DNA of 64,000 nucleotides from positions 26,486,234-26,550,233 of the forward strand of contig OW386293.2 in the NCBI GenBank assembly GCA_936432065.2. Direction: 5' to 3'. The position numbers were made by a program, and so were the translations under genes. The notes beneath the pieces were generated by a model. The model made no database searches and was not told the origin of the DNA. It worked only from the letters and a program-made list of their open reading frames with translations. Each line of letters opens with the position of its first letter. The stretch's first letter is position 1. Below are positions 11,192-21,858 of this stretch, piece by piece. This DNA comes from Rutpela maculata. Lineage: Eukaryota; Arthropoda; Insecta; Coleoptera; Cerambycidae.

Positions 11192-12134
11192 ATGCAAAGA
11201 CAACCTTCAGACGAGGATTTTCCTCAAACCCATTATGTCACATCTGTCAAATTACCCCCATTCTGGAAATCAAAACCAGAAATTTGGTTTACCCAGATCG
11301 AATCACAGTTTTCTGTTGCAAAAATTGTCAATGACAAGAAAAAGTATGATCAGGTTATAGCTAATTTGCCATTAGATGTGATAGATAATATATACGATAT
11401 AATATCTAATCCCCCGGAAACGGATCTCTATATAAATTTAAAGAAAGTTTTAATTTCACGTTTATCATCGAGTGAGGAAAAACGTCTGAATGATCTGTTA
11501 TCAGGTTCCCAAATGGGCGATCTGAAACCTTCAGATTTCTATAGATCCATGCTGAATATGGTTGGAGGATTCAGCATGGTTAGTCAAGATTTATTGATAA
11601 AGCTATGGAAAAGACGTTTACCTCAAACAGTATATATTGCCATTACAGCTTCAGGGAAAACAGACACAAAAGAGATTCTAGATATTGCGGATCAGATCTG
11701 GGAGTCAAAATTCAATGGTTGCATCGTACTCCAAAAATCCTCTTGACTCTGAGTCAACCCCGTTATCAGATTTAACTACCACTATCAAAAATTTTTCAAT
11801 CACTTTTCATGATTCAATTAATCAAGTATTACAAAAACAAGAAATTTTTAATTCTCGATTAAACTCTTTAGAATCCAGACTTTCCAATCAATCCTTCGAG
11901 CCTCAACCTTCTACTTCATGCTGCAACAATTGCAAAATTCGAAGCAATTCACAAACTCGTACCACTAATCGCAATCGTTCACCCAGCCGTAATAATGTTT
12001 CCAATAAATTTGATCGTACAGACAATACTATTTGTTACTACCATCAACTTTATGGTGCCAATGCCTATTGTTGTGGAGGTGAATGGTGCAAATTCAGTAA
12101 GAATTGTAAAAAATCTGATAATTCTCAAAGATGA
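11192..12134 (+). pseudogene. gag: Gag, split by a small deletion frameshift
   Basis: The first ATG after the leader, just past an (AATC)n run, opens a frame to 11746. It contains a capsid-like region with LPPFW, WFTQIESQF and ITASGKTDT, characteristic of one large insect gypsy gag group. From about 11700 the gag reading continues in another frame to TGA at 12132-12134. Comparison with the relative near 32000 suggests about 5 bases missing between IADQIWES and the next segment. The C-terminal part has a coiled-coil-like stretch, an Arg/Ser-rich linker and a motif C-X2-H-X9-C-X4-C (CYYH...C...C) instead of a CCHC knuckle. The second part is in the pol frame, separated only by TGA. Confidence 0.82.
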
Positions 12135-12155
12135 CTGAAGTTTGATAATTCTATG
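12126..12155 (+). promoter_or_regulatory. Candidate stop-codon readthrough site between gag and pol (TGA CTG)
   Basis: Gag ends CAA AGA TGA CTG, and the same frame continues without another stop into pol, first ATG at 12153. The relative at 32424 has the same CAAAGATGACT arrangement with TGA CTA. TGA followed by CTA is a known leaky context; function here is inference, and re-initiation at 12153 is an alternative for this copy. Confidence 0.5.
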
Positions 12156-15100
12156 ACGTCTGATTTTGACATTTCTAACAGCAAACGTCGTCGACTTTTT
12201 ATTTACGATAGATCTAACAACCTGAACTTCCTAATTGACACTGGTGCCGATTTATCTGTGGTGCCACGCAATGCTTCCACAGATTTAAAAAAGAATTTTG
12301 ATACGATATTAACCGCGGCTAACGGTTCAACCATTTTTACATACGGTAAGAAATTGTTAAAAGTCAATCTAAACTTACGTAGATTATTTCCTTTCGTTTT
12401 CAATATAGCAGACATTGACATACCGATAGTCGGAGCAGATTTCTTGTCTCATTTTGGTTTAGTTGTCGATCTTAAAGGAGCTCGAATAATTGATAACAAG
12501 ACTAATTTGTCAGTTAATTGTTTTATTAAAAATAGTCCTTTAGACAATCATAGATTAGATACACTTAAATTATTTCCATTGACAGATAAATATAACAAAT
12601 TACTTTTACAATTTCCTAATTTAATTAGTTCCCCAGATTACAATTTACCTATTAAACATTCTATAGTTACTGAAGGTCATTTACCTTTTTCACGACCTCG
12701 TAGATTAGACAATCTTAAATTTAAAATAGCTCAAACAGAATTTAATAACATGGTAGAATTAGGTATCTGCAAACCATCATCTTCTCAAGTTTCCTCTCCA
12801 CTCCATCTAGTGGCGAAAAAAGAAAAGAATGACTGGAGACCTTGTGGAGATTATCGACAACTAAATACGATTACCATTCCAGACAGATATCCATTACCTC
12901 ATATCCACGACTTTAGCTCTCAGTTGCACGACTGCACTATTTTCTCCAAGATTGATTTAGTGCGAGCGTACCATCAGATACCTGTCGCTGAAAATGACGT
13001 TTATAAGACAGCTATAACAACTCCATTCGGACTGTTTGAATTTTCCCGCATGCCTTTTGGTCTACGCAATGCCGGTCAAACTTTCCAACGTTTTATGAAT
13101 GAAGTACTTGTCAATTTACCTTTCGTTTTCGTCTATTTGGATGATATATTAATCGCAAGTCAATCAGATGTACAACATTTGGAACATTTGGAAAAGGTTT
13201 TCAAGAGATTAGACACATACGGAATTAACATTAAACCATCTAAATGTATCTTAGGAGTTGACAATTTAACCTTTTTAGGTCATCACATCTCTTCATCAGG
13301 TATTTTACCATCAACTGAGAGAGTCGAAGTCATTAATAATTTCCCTTTACCGACAACTCTCAAACAACTACAACGTTTCATAGGTATGGTGAATTTTTAT
13401 CATCGTTTCATACCTCATTTTGCTGAAATATTACTTCCCCTATATTCTCTTTGTAACAGTTTATCTCATGATAAAATTACAAAGATAAATAGTTGGCCTG
13501 ATCAATGTTTAGACGGATTTTCGAAAGCCAAAGACGCAATAAGTAATGCAGTAGTTTTAGCTCATCCTTGCAATAATGACGATACTATCTTATCTCTCTC
13601 AGTCGATTGTTCTAACCTTGCCATGGGTGCAGTTTTAGAGCAAAAAGATAATAAGGGATTTCTTGCTCCTTTAGCATTCTTTTCCCGTAAATTAACCACA
13701 GCATAAACCAATTATTCGATTTTTGACAAAGAACTTTTAGCATTATATACTGCAATTAAACATTTTAAGTTTATACTTGAAGGTCGCAAGTTTAATTGTT
13801 TTACAGATCACAGACCTTTAATCAACGCTTTATTCACAAAAGCAGAAAGATCTCCTCGTCAAATACGTCATTTAGAATACATAGCTCAATTTTCTTGTAA
13901 AATACAACATGTTAAAGGAAAACATAATGTAATAGCTGACAGCTTGTCACGTATTTACGACACTTCTTCCTTAAAACAAGATATTTTACCACTTCAACTT
14001 AAAAATTCTCCCTTCCTTAATGTTAACTTTGACCTAAAGTTGCTTAGTGAAGCTCAGGAGAAAGATTCAAATCTCAACTATTTATTGTCAGATAAATCAT
14101 CACTAACTAAAACCAATTTCATTTTAAAAAAGATACAAATTCCAGATTCAAATGATTTTATTTGGTGTGATGTTTCTCGTGCAAAAGTCAGACCTTTTGT
14201 TCCACTTGTTTACAGACGAACGATATTCGATATTTTTCACAACTTATCTCATCCTGGTATTAAAGCCACTAGACTGTTGATTTCAAATAACTATTTTTGG
14301 CCGAAAATGAACACAGATTGCAATTTATGGTCAAAATCGTGCATTAACTGTCAAGCTGTCAAAGTCAGTCGACATACGCGAAGTGCTCTCGGGAACTTCA
14401 CCATTCCGAAAATCAGATTCGACCACATCCACATAGATTTGGTAGGACCATTACCTCCATTCAAAGGTAACTCTTACATTCTTACGGTGATTGAACGATT
14501 CACTAGGTGGCCGGAAGCGTACCCTCTTCGCGACATCACAGCAGAAACAGTTGCGCGTACTTTATTTCAAAACTTTGTTTGTCGATTCGGTGTTCCCTTG
14601 TCAGTAACGACTGATCAAGGAGTACAATTCGAGTCAAGATTATTTAATGAATTTGCAAAGTTTTTAGGTTTTCATAGAATACGTACAACTCCATATCACC
14701 CAGAAGGCAACTCTTTAATTGAAAGATTTCATCGCTCACTTAAAACTTCCTTGTTAGCTAGAGCCAATACATCACATTGGACAGATGAATTACCCATCAT
14801 TTTATTAGCATTTAGGACAACTCCCAAGGAAGATCTGCAATGTTCACCTGCTGAACTCATATATGGTCAAACCCTTCGTTTACCTGGCGAATTTTTCGTT
14901 GAATCGTATAATTCCCCAGATATTCCTTATTTCATTGACAAATTACGCATTTATTTTAATAATTTAAAATTTGTTCCTCCAACTTCGCATGGCAATTACA
15001 AAACTTTTGTTAGTTCAGATCTTGCCTCTTGCGATTTTATTTTCGTTCGCATTGAACGTTTAAAACGTTCATTTACTCCTTTATATGAAGGACCGTTTAA

Positions 15101-15266
15101 AGTTTTATCTCGTTCAGATAAGTTATTTACCTTTAAGAAAGGAGACAAAGTCATAACTGTCAATATTGATAGGGTTAAACCGGCTTTTGTATTAGTTGAC
15201 AGATGTGACACTTTGCCTACCCCGATTAAAAAAGTACGTTTTGCAATCGACACGTTGATTGATTGA
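12135..15266 (+). pseudogene. pol: Pol (protease, RT, RNase H, integrase) with one nonsense codon
   Basis: The frame is continuous from the gag stop to TGA at 15264-15266 except for TAA at 13704-13706, at the RT/RNase H boundary. Domains: protease DTGAD at 12237-12251; RT with GDYRQLN, LVRAYHQIPV and YLDD at 13134-13145; RNase H with SVDCSN, FDKELLA, FTDHRPL and ADSLSR; integrase with a His pair and CINC, and catalytic D at 14436, D at 14613 and E at 14721, giving DD35E spacing. All visible catalytic residues are present. The nonsense codon would remove RNase H and integrase unless read through, so this copy may have moved using proteins from another. Confidence 0.88.
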
Positions 15267-15280
15267 CTATTTTCTTTTTT

Positions 15281-15294
15281 AACGAGGGGGTGTA
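15281..15294 (+). other. Polypurine tract
   Basis: AACGAGGGGG then TGTA precedes the 3' LTR start at 15295. The relative has a similar tract at 35538-35551. It is the expected plus-strand primer for reverse transcription. Confidence 0.7.
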
Positions 15295-15564
15295 TATAGC
15301 GACTATAGCGACTCACTCACTGGAAATCGAGAAGTTCCAAAAGCGAGAAGTTTCCATGGAGTCGCTAAGAAACAAAAAGGAAAACTCGATCCATAATGGA
15401 GAAGTTTCCATGGAGTCGCTAGGAAAAATAAAAACATTCGATATAAAAATAATATATCAATATACTTAAAAATACCAAAATCATATAAAATATGAACATG
15501 TATTAAAAACAAATATACGTATATTAACTTCGATTTAAATTTTATTTATAGCGATAACGCTATA
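15295..15564 (+). repeat. 3' LTR, 270 bp
   Basis: Identical by eye to the 5' LTR. It ends CGCTATA and is followed by the TGCAC duplication and the rest of the interrupted solo LTR. Confidence 0.92.
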
Positions 15565-15678
15565 TGCACCTTATCTCGAACCCGTCTGGGAGTGGAAGAA
15601 CGCACGCTACTGGCGCCCCTGAGAAATAAATTGGTGTCGCGTCATTTTGGCGCCCGGTAGTGAGTTCTTCTACATGCC

Positions 15679-16339
15679 CACCCCCACTATAACTAATTTT
15701 ATGAAAATATGCAAATAATTTAGTACGTGAATATCCTTTTAAAATACTTATAAAGTAATGAATCCGATTCCTTCTAACATATGCTTAGTTCAGAAAATGG
15801 TTGCGTTGCGGGTGTATAATAGTTTTCTCGGCCAGTTACGTACCTTCATTAATTCCTAATTCGTGCCTCGATACAACCAACTATATACAACTAGCAGCTT
15901 GTATATTACGATATCCTTAACAAATGCCAATAAAGTACAATAAAATAACACAATGCTGACGGTAAACGTGATAGTTTGATGAAATCCTACAAATTGATGT
16001 TTAGTAATGTAACGCAATTGCATGTAGTTATTAACATAATTAATATATTTTCCAAATAGAAATGTGTAATTGACATTAATTAGCACGAATGATTTGAAAT
16101 TTACCAATACGTCGGCGTGTGAACAAATGATTGTAATCAAACACAAATAAAATATGCAGTCGCCACAGGCGTAGGTTAAAACGAGCTTTGCGGAGCTGAA
16201 ATTTTTATATTTCAACTTAACATGTTCAAATTTCGTTTCATATAGTCGGAGCAAGGGATCTTTGAACTGACGTCATCATCCTATTTTGCCTGAACTAATT
16301 TATTAAAGAATGGCAATGATTTCGTTCCATAGGCGAACC
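15679..16339. other. Non-coding stretch, no gene recognised
   Basis: AT-rich sequence. The 132-codon minus-strand ORF at 15856-16254 shows no motif I recognise and is probably chance. Confidence 0.5.
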
Positions 16340-16595
16340 AAATTGATTAATTAGTTTCTATTTCAATTTAATTGTTTTAATAAAGAACTCTGCTTCTGAC
16401 GAGAAAAGCGTAAGAGACCGTTTTCATGTGGAATTGGCCAGGCTAATCAGAAAAAATATCCACATGGAAAAATGTCAGTGGCGTACCACTTTTTTGGTAA
16501 AAAATATCAGAGGACATGTCAACACCCTGAAGCAAAAAAATCACACCCTGAAATGTTAGCACGCCATTAAGGAACACTCTGTATGTTTATCAACC
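16340..16595 (+). repeat. Interspersed repeat ending ACTCTGTATGTTT
   Basis: Shares TTTCAATTTAATTGTTTTAA, GGCTAATCAGAAAAAATATC, AGAGGACATGT and CACGNCATTAAGNAACAC with 37440-38935, and part with the reverse strand of 27480-27640. Compared with the 37-kb copy it lacks the middle. Probably a non-autonomous DNA element; class unknown. Confidence 0.65.
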
Positions 16596-16909
16596 ACAAC
16601 TGGTAGTACGTCGGGATATGGCTAAAAAAAACAAGAAGCTGCACTTTTTGATTGGAATGTGCCACTTTCTGTGGTCATAGGTGATGCCTAAAGGTAACTT
16701 TCCAGATAGGAAGCTACTTGAATATCCTTGTAGAACACAAAAATGGCGGCCATTAAAGATGGCCGCCATTAGCCGCAATATATTTTTTTTGTATCTCAGC
16801 TCCTAATGATCCGATTTCGGTATTCTTTTTTTGTTTGAAAGCTCTTATGAAGAGGACACTTTTCTGTCCCTATACATGTATCTCTACATCTTAAGGATGA
16901 CACTGTGAT

Positions 16910-18049
16910 AAGGAATTCAAAAACAGAATTTTGAATGATGCTGAGAGGTTCAATGCAAACAGAATACACATTTCTTGGGATACTTACTCAAAGACTTGTC
17001 TAAAGAAACGTGTGAGAGATAAGAAAGGTGTTGGTCTTCGTCGCCAAGTAGCACAAGGAAACATGCTACCACAAAATTGGAATGATTTCCTCTGCTGCGA
17101 TCAGAATAAGACAAAATTCTTCAAGTTACCTGGAGAATATGCATTTTTGAAATTTGATTGGGCTAAAGACAGTGTTGAACATGGAGCAAAAAATATAATT
17201 ATTTGCACAGTAGATACTGATGTGGTTGTTTTGGCAATCTCTTTCTTTCACATTCTTAACTACAGGACTTCTGGAGGTGGATTCTCTTTGGTGCTGGGAA
17301 GTGTCAGAGATCTATGTGTATTAATGCCATGTTTGAAAGTATGGGTGAATGTAAAGCTGTTGCATTGGGGAAATAGGCTGCCTGGAAAGTGTGGAAATCA
17401 TTTCATAAAGTTGTTGAAGCCTTCCAACCCATCTCTCTACCATAACAGTCTATTTCTGACAAGACTTTTGAAGTTGTGGAGAAGTTTACTGTTTTGCTTT
17501 ATTACAAAGACGCAGAAGACTTCTCAGCCAAACATGTTAGAAAGCTTCTCTTTATTTTAAAAAGTCGCAGTGTACAAAGTCTGCCCCCAACAAAAGAGGC
17601 ACTAAGGCAGCATTGTCTTCATTCAGCATACCAGGCAGGACAAGTTTGGGGTCGTGGATGCTCAGTGATGGACAACATTCCAGGGCCAGAAGGATGGGCA
17701 TGGACCATGGTTGCTGGGAAGTGGACGCCGGTCTGGTCTTCTCTTTCTTCTATTATGGCAGCCTGCAGAGAATTGATTAAGTGTAGTTGCTCCGCCGTAC
17801 AGGATGCTCCTGTTCAAAAACCAAGGTTCCATGCACGCTACTTTTCACGAACTGCACTGGGGGGTCGACAATGCAGCAATAAATACAATAAAAGGTATGC
17901 GTTTAATTGATTATTTTTAAATTCGTTCCACAGTTTCAATATCATAATATTGCTTTGCTGATCTAATGCCTTAATATAATAATAATAATATATAATTATT
18001 TTGTTTCAGGGATGAATGGGAAGATGAAGGAAATGATTGCGTGATTTAG
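16910..18049 (+). pseudogene. DTD-motif (possibly XPG-I/PIN-like) transposon protein, internally deleted
   Basis: No good ATG; the frame is open from about 16910. It shows W..F....NKT and then TVDTDVVVLAI at about 17210-17240, which resembles acidic strands of XPG-I/PIN nucleases. Near 17275 the reading shifts frame; the new frame has FGAGK and CKAVALGK, then a stop and AAWKVW. The FH-F-GCD segment kept in the two related copies is absent exactly there, so a short deletion is likely. Reading continues through LPPTKEALRQH, AYQAGQVWG, GWAWTM and ELIKCSC. The final exon after a GT-AG intron (17895-18009) encodes an acidic tail ending at TAG 18047-18049. Function is inferred: a transposase-associated nuclease is one possibility. 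Confidence 0.7.
17895..18009 (+). other. Spliceosomal intron in the transposon gene
   Basis: Donor AAAAG|GTATGC and acceptor TTTGTTTCAG|G join in frame to an Asp/Glu-rich C-terminus (DEWEDEG). Length is 115 bp. Without splicing the frame runs to TGA at 17910. Confidence 0.6.
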
Positions 18050-18639
18050 AGTCATAAGAGCTGTATAGAAACAATACATTTACATGAGTATTTTTGAGTA
18101 TTTAGTCGTTTTTCGTTTCTAAAAATTTGTTTCCTTAATGTAATAAATTTTTTAAAAATAATTAAAATCACTGTTGCTTATGAAAACAAGTTTTTCTTGA
18201 CATATACGAAACCCTGTATACATAAACCCTTTTTTTGTAGGGAAAGTAAGGAATATTGAGCACAATTAAAAACTTACTTATCAATGAAATTCGTGAGAAA
18301 AGTGAAACTTCCAGGTTTTTGAAAATTGCGCAAGTGTCGAGATAAATGTGTAGGGACAAAAAAGTGTCATCTTCACAAGAGTTTTCAATCGAAAAAAAAA
18401 AAAGAAATAAAAATCGGACCATTAGGAGCTGAGATATAAAAAAAACTTAGTGCAGCTAATGGCGGTCATTTTTAATTGTCGCCATTTTGGTGTTCTACAC
18501 GGATTATCAAGTGGCTCCCTATCTTTAAAGTTACCTTTTGGCATCAACTATGACCACAGAAAGTGGCACATCCCAATATCAAAAAGTGCAGCTTTCTTTG
18601 GTATACCCGACGTACTAGGGTGGCCACTGAGTCAAATTT

Positions 18640-20004
18640 TAAGTAACTAATTTTAATTTTGAGTTTTCACCACGTTTCTCGAAATTCAACCATTCAATCC
18701 ACTGTGCATACATTTAAAAAATTATTTCAGTACCACAATAGGTTGTACTATTATTTAGCAACGATACATGCTTATCTTAAACAATTATCTTGCATCATTT
18801 GTACATCATTTTGAAAGCTTAGCTGCCAGTGGTATACTCAGAACACGTGTAAGGGTTTATTGCTATTAGGTTCTCCCACAAATACTTCGTCGCTTTAACT
18901 ACGCCATTGGAGATAACCATACACATGCTTTCACAATAGCTAACTGCACTATGTGCCAATAACATGATCTCGATTTTTAATCGTCATATATACCTAGTTG
19001 TATTTCTAAATGTAATTCAATGCCTCTAAACATATGAACAATAAAATTAAACACACTTAATGGTAAACTATTTTTACCACTATATTCCCGGATATGTGTA
19101 TATTTATTTATTTATTCAAGAATGTGAGTGTGTTTGGTTTGCATAATATATCAATAATATTTCTAAATTTATAGCATCCAATTTATAAAAGAGTTGAATT
19201 GTTCTAAAGATAAATAAATGCTCTAAGAAATAGCTAGGCATACACGTGGAATTGTGGAGGTTTAATATCAGTGTTGGGTTTGAACCGTTAGGGGTAAAGC
19301 ACGTCATAAATAATGGATGAAAAATTGTAATAATGGTCGTGAAATAGTTATTTTCATAACGAAGTCGGAAAATAGGCGTTTCCCGAAAGAGTGCGATGTA
19401 CTAAAGAACGAGCAGTAGCTAGTTCTTAAATCACATCAATTCGGGAAATACTAATAAAAAGGAATCTCTCATAGCTCGCCCAGTTTTTAAAAATAAATAT
19501 CTTGTATTCCTGCTTACATCATTGATTGATTGATGTACCAGCGTCCAGTATAAATTCCAAGTAAATTGCTTGCCACCACATGTCAGACGTCCTGTAGATG
19601 TCAAAATAATTTTCAAATATATCACTCTAAATCTCGTGCCATTTTTATATTGGATATTTTTTTCTAATTTCAAACAGTTGAGGAAATATTGACTGTCCAT
19701 TTAATTTTCATGGAAACAATAATAAAAATTTTCCCACCATGATGAGAGCTTTTTGAAAAACACTGTATGTTATATTTTAAGTATGTCATTATTATTTTTG
19801 TGGTGTGTTATTATATTTACTAAAATGATTGTAAAAGTTATTCATGAAATAAAGTTTAATTTATTTATTTATTTAATTTTGAGAAAAAAAGTACATGGGG
19901 ACTAACAAATAAATTTCAGTCCTCTATATTATTATTATTTCAACCCCATATTATATATGTGATCATTTTTGGTAAGGTAATCTGAGTAATAATAGAAAAT
20001 GTAA
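18640..20004. other. Non-coding stretch, no gene recognised
   Basis: AT-rich sequence. A (TGAT)n run with TACCAGCGT at 19520-19545 resembles one at 40012-40030 and may be a LINE tail. ACACTGTATGTT at 19762 looks like a repeat end. Confidence 0.5.
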
Positions 20005-20580
20005 TACATATATCTGTGGGCGAGACAAAATTTCTACCCTGTATATTTTCGACCCTGTAGGAGCGTGAGCTTGGAAAGTGGTTGTTCTAGGGTTTGCTAT
20101 GTATAAACATTGCGTGTTAGCAAATTCAAGAGAAAAAAATAACTGGGGGGGGGGGTGCTGAGGAAAAAATTTACACCCTGTATATTACCGCAACTGTAGG
20201 TGTGCCAGCTTTGAAAGTAGTTGTGCTAGGGTGTGCTAGGTCTAAATACTATGTGCTAGCAAATCCAAGTCAAAAAATAACTTGGGGGAGGCTGAGGAAA
20301 AAATTTACACCCTGTATATTACTGCCCCTGTAGGTGTGCTAGCTTTGAAAGTAGTTGTGCTAGGGTGTGCTAGGTCTAAAACATTATGTACTAGCAAATT
20401 CGAGAGGAAAAAATAACTTGGGGGGGGGCTAGCGTGAACTCCCCCCCCCCTCGAAAACAGCTATTTATTATTTGCGCAGGGGTGTGCTAGCTTTAAAAAT
20501 GGTCGTGCTAGGGTGTGCTAAATATTGTGTGCTAGCAAATTGGAGAAGAAAAAGTAACTGGGGGGGGGGCAAGTTGACTG
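20005..20580. repeat. Four-unit tandem array (about 135-150 bp) with long G runs
   Basis: Each unit has CACCCTGTATATT, TGTGCTAGCTTTGAAAGT, GTGCTAGGGTGTGCTA and a G run of up to about 10 before the next unit. GTGTGCTAG-type anchors fall near 20065, 20202, 20335 and 20483. Confidence 0.85.
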
Positions 20581-20979
20581 ACTTTATTTTAAGAACTGCA
20601 ACAGATTTAAAGCATATTTTCAAATTGTGAGAATACCTTATTATTATTGTTTCATCTTTTTATAGGTCTATAAGACTATAAAAATCATTTAAATGTTTTA
20701 CTCCATGTAAATGTTGACTATTTCTCAAATTTACGTGCTATAACAGACAGTTTTTCGAAGAAAGAAGTACTTTGTTAGAGGATATTTTGTCAACTTCAGG
20801 ATGACGTACTGTCAGCACTTAAAAAGTTGAGGACATTATTGGACAGGAATTGTAAAATTTGTTTGTTAGTTGTGTACACCACAAACCAAGCTTAACAATA
20901 CAAGTGAGTTGGACCTTATTTAAAAAGAAGCAAGTTGCAGGAAATAATCTGATGCAATCTGAATCCCCAGTTAAAATTA

Positions 20980-21660
20980 CCTAATTTGCTTTTATTGAAT
21001 CTCCAGAATCACGGGGTTAAACGGCTAAAAGTTTTGCTACTCAAGAGCTCAGAAGTCACGGGATACTCAAGATTCCGAGAACATAATCTCATGAATTCCC
21101 CTGTTCAACTTCTCCTATTATATTCCCAGAGTTATACAGTTATTGGTTTACGGGGTTACTGGGTTATGTAGTAAAACAGTTTGCTGCTGGAGCACTATAG
21201 GCTTACTTGGTAACAAGGTAACAAGGTTCTGAAGGTACAATCTAATTAATTCTCCAATCGAGAGCCTCTTATATTTTTCATTCAATCCTCATGAGGGATC
21301 ATGAGGACAGATCGTCGATGCGCTATGGCACCGTCGAAGAGCTATGGCCCCATAGAGTGCTTGATTACAAGATTCTAAATGATACGAATTCCCCTACTTA
21401 GAATTTCCATTTGTTTCCGTTGGATCTTCAGAATTAAGGTTACGGGGTTATAGGATGCTGAGGTCATAGGATCATAAGTTTGTGGATGTATGATACACAA
21501 GGATCCAAGGTCACAATCTCATAACTCCCCAATCAAGATTCCCCACTATTTTCATTGGATTGCCAGGGTTATGAGGTTGAGGAGTTATGGGATTAAAGTG
21601 TTATGAGTTATGAGGTCAATAATGAAGCACCACAATGTTATTAGGGTAAAGTTTTAAAGC
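20980..21660. repeat. Degenerate array built on GGGGTTA-type words
   Basis: Words such as ATCACGGGGTTA, TTACGGGGTTACTGGG and GTTACGGGGTTATAGGA recur with intervening CATAATCTCATGAATTCCCC and TTCATTGGAT phrases. Periods are irregular (about 130-200 bp). No coding sense. Complementary words (CCATAACC..AGTAACCCC) occur at 28740-28870. Confidence 0.5.
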
Positions 21661-21858
21661 TAAATCACTTTTGGAGCCTGATTTAAATGAGCTGGGTAAG
21701 CTATATTACGATCCACTTTTTTTGGTGTTAAAAAACCGCACCTGACGTGCTGGGGAAAGGTTAAGGTCAGATTCGTGTTCAGCTGCTCAAAATACAAGGG
21801 ATAGATATGGTCAGTACCTCAACACAGACCACATTTTTTTTGTAGGCCTGTATAATTA
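21661..21858. repeat. Half of a MITE related to those at 36342-36917
   Basis: It ends TTTTTTTTGTAGGCCTGTA, preceded by TCAGATTCGTGTTCAGC and ATAGATATGG words matching one half of the hairpin MITEs at 36.3-36.9 kb. Only one arm is recognisable. Confidence 0.35.

Larger units (their letters stand above)
10358..15564 (+). mobile_element. Full-length Ty3/gypsy element (5.2 kb), young but broken
   Basis: Order: 270-bp LTR, tRNA-Trp primer site, repeat-rich leader, gag, pol (PR-RT-RNase H-IN), purine tract, 270-bp LTR. The insertion is bounded by TGCAC at 10353-10357 and 15565-15569. The uninserted site can be inferred from the sister LTR near 3835-3842, confirming the ends. The LTRs read as identical over 270 bp, so the insertion is very recent, yet gag has a frameshift and pol a nonsense codon. 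A decayed relative sits at 31252-35736. Confidence 0.93.
9035..15674 (+). repeat. Solo LTR of the 2.1-kb-LTR gypsy family, split by a nested element
   Basis: Bases 9035-10357 and 15565-15674 together match the reverse complement of the 3722-5822 LTR, with a short 5-base overlap (the nested element's target duplication). Ends are TGTTGCAGAAC and TTCTACA. TGCC lies immediately outside both ends (9031-9034 and 15675-15678), a 4-bp target duplication typical of this lineage. No primer site or coding region follows, so it is a solo LTR left by recombination. Without the nested element it is about 1.4 kb. Confidence 0.9.
16604..18617 (+). mobile_element. DNA transposon with about 270-bp TIRs carrying a DTD-family gene remnant
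   Basis: Ends read TAGTACGTCGGG (16604) and CCCGACGTACTA (18617). The arms, about 16604-16880 and 18340-18617, share AAGTGCAGC, AAGTGGCACAT, AGGTAACTTT, ATGGCGGCCAT and CAGCTCCTAAT words in inverted order. The interior encodes a protein remnant on the plus strand with a spliced last exon. No clean target duplication can be read, perhaps because the flanks have diverged. An Academ-like superfamily is proposed by inference only. Confidence 0.8.

Noticed and set aside
3722..15674. One giant Foldback-type transposon with 1.4-kb inverted arms
   Set aside because: The arms end in TG...CA, the left adjoins a primer site and gag, and the right has its own TGCC duplication. They are two LTRs of one family in opposite orientation.
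15856..16254. 132-codon minus-strand ORF, possibly membrane protein
   Set aside because: Hydrophobic stretches arise readily from AT-rich sequence; no homologous motif, no splice or start context.
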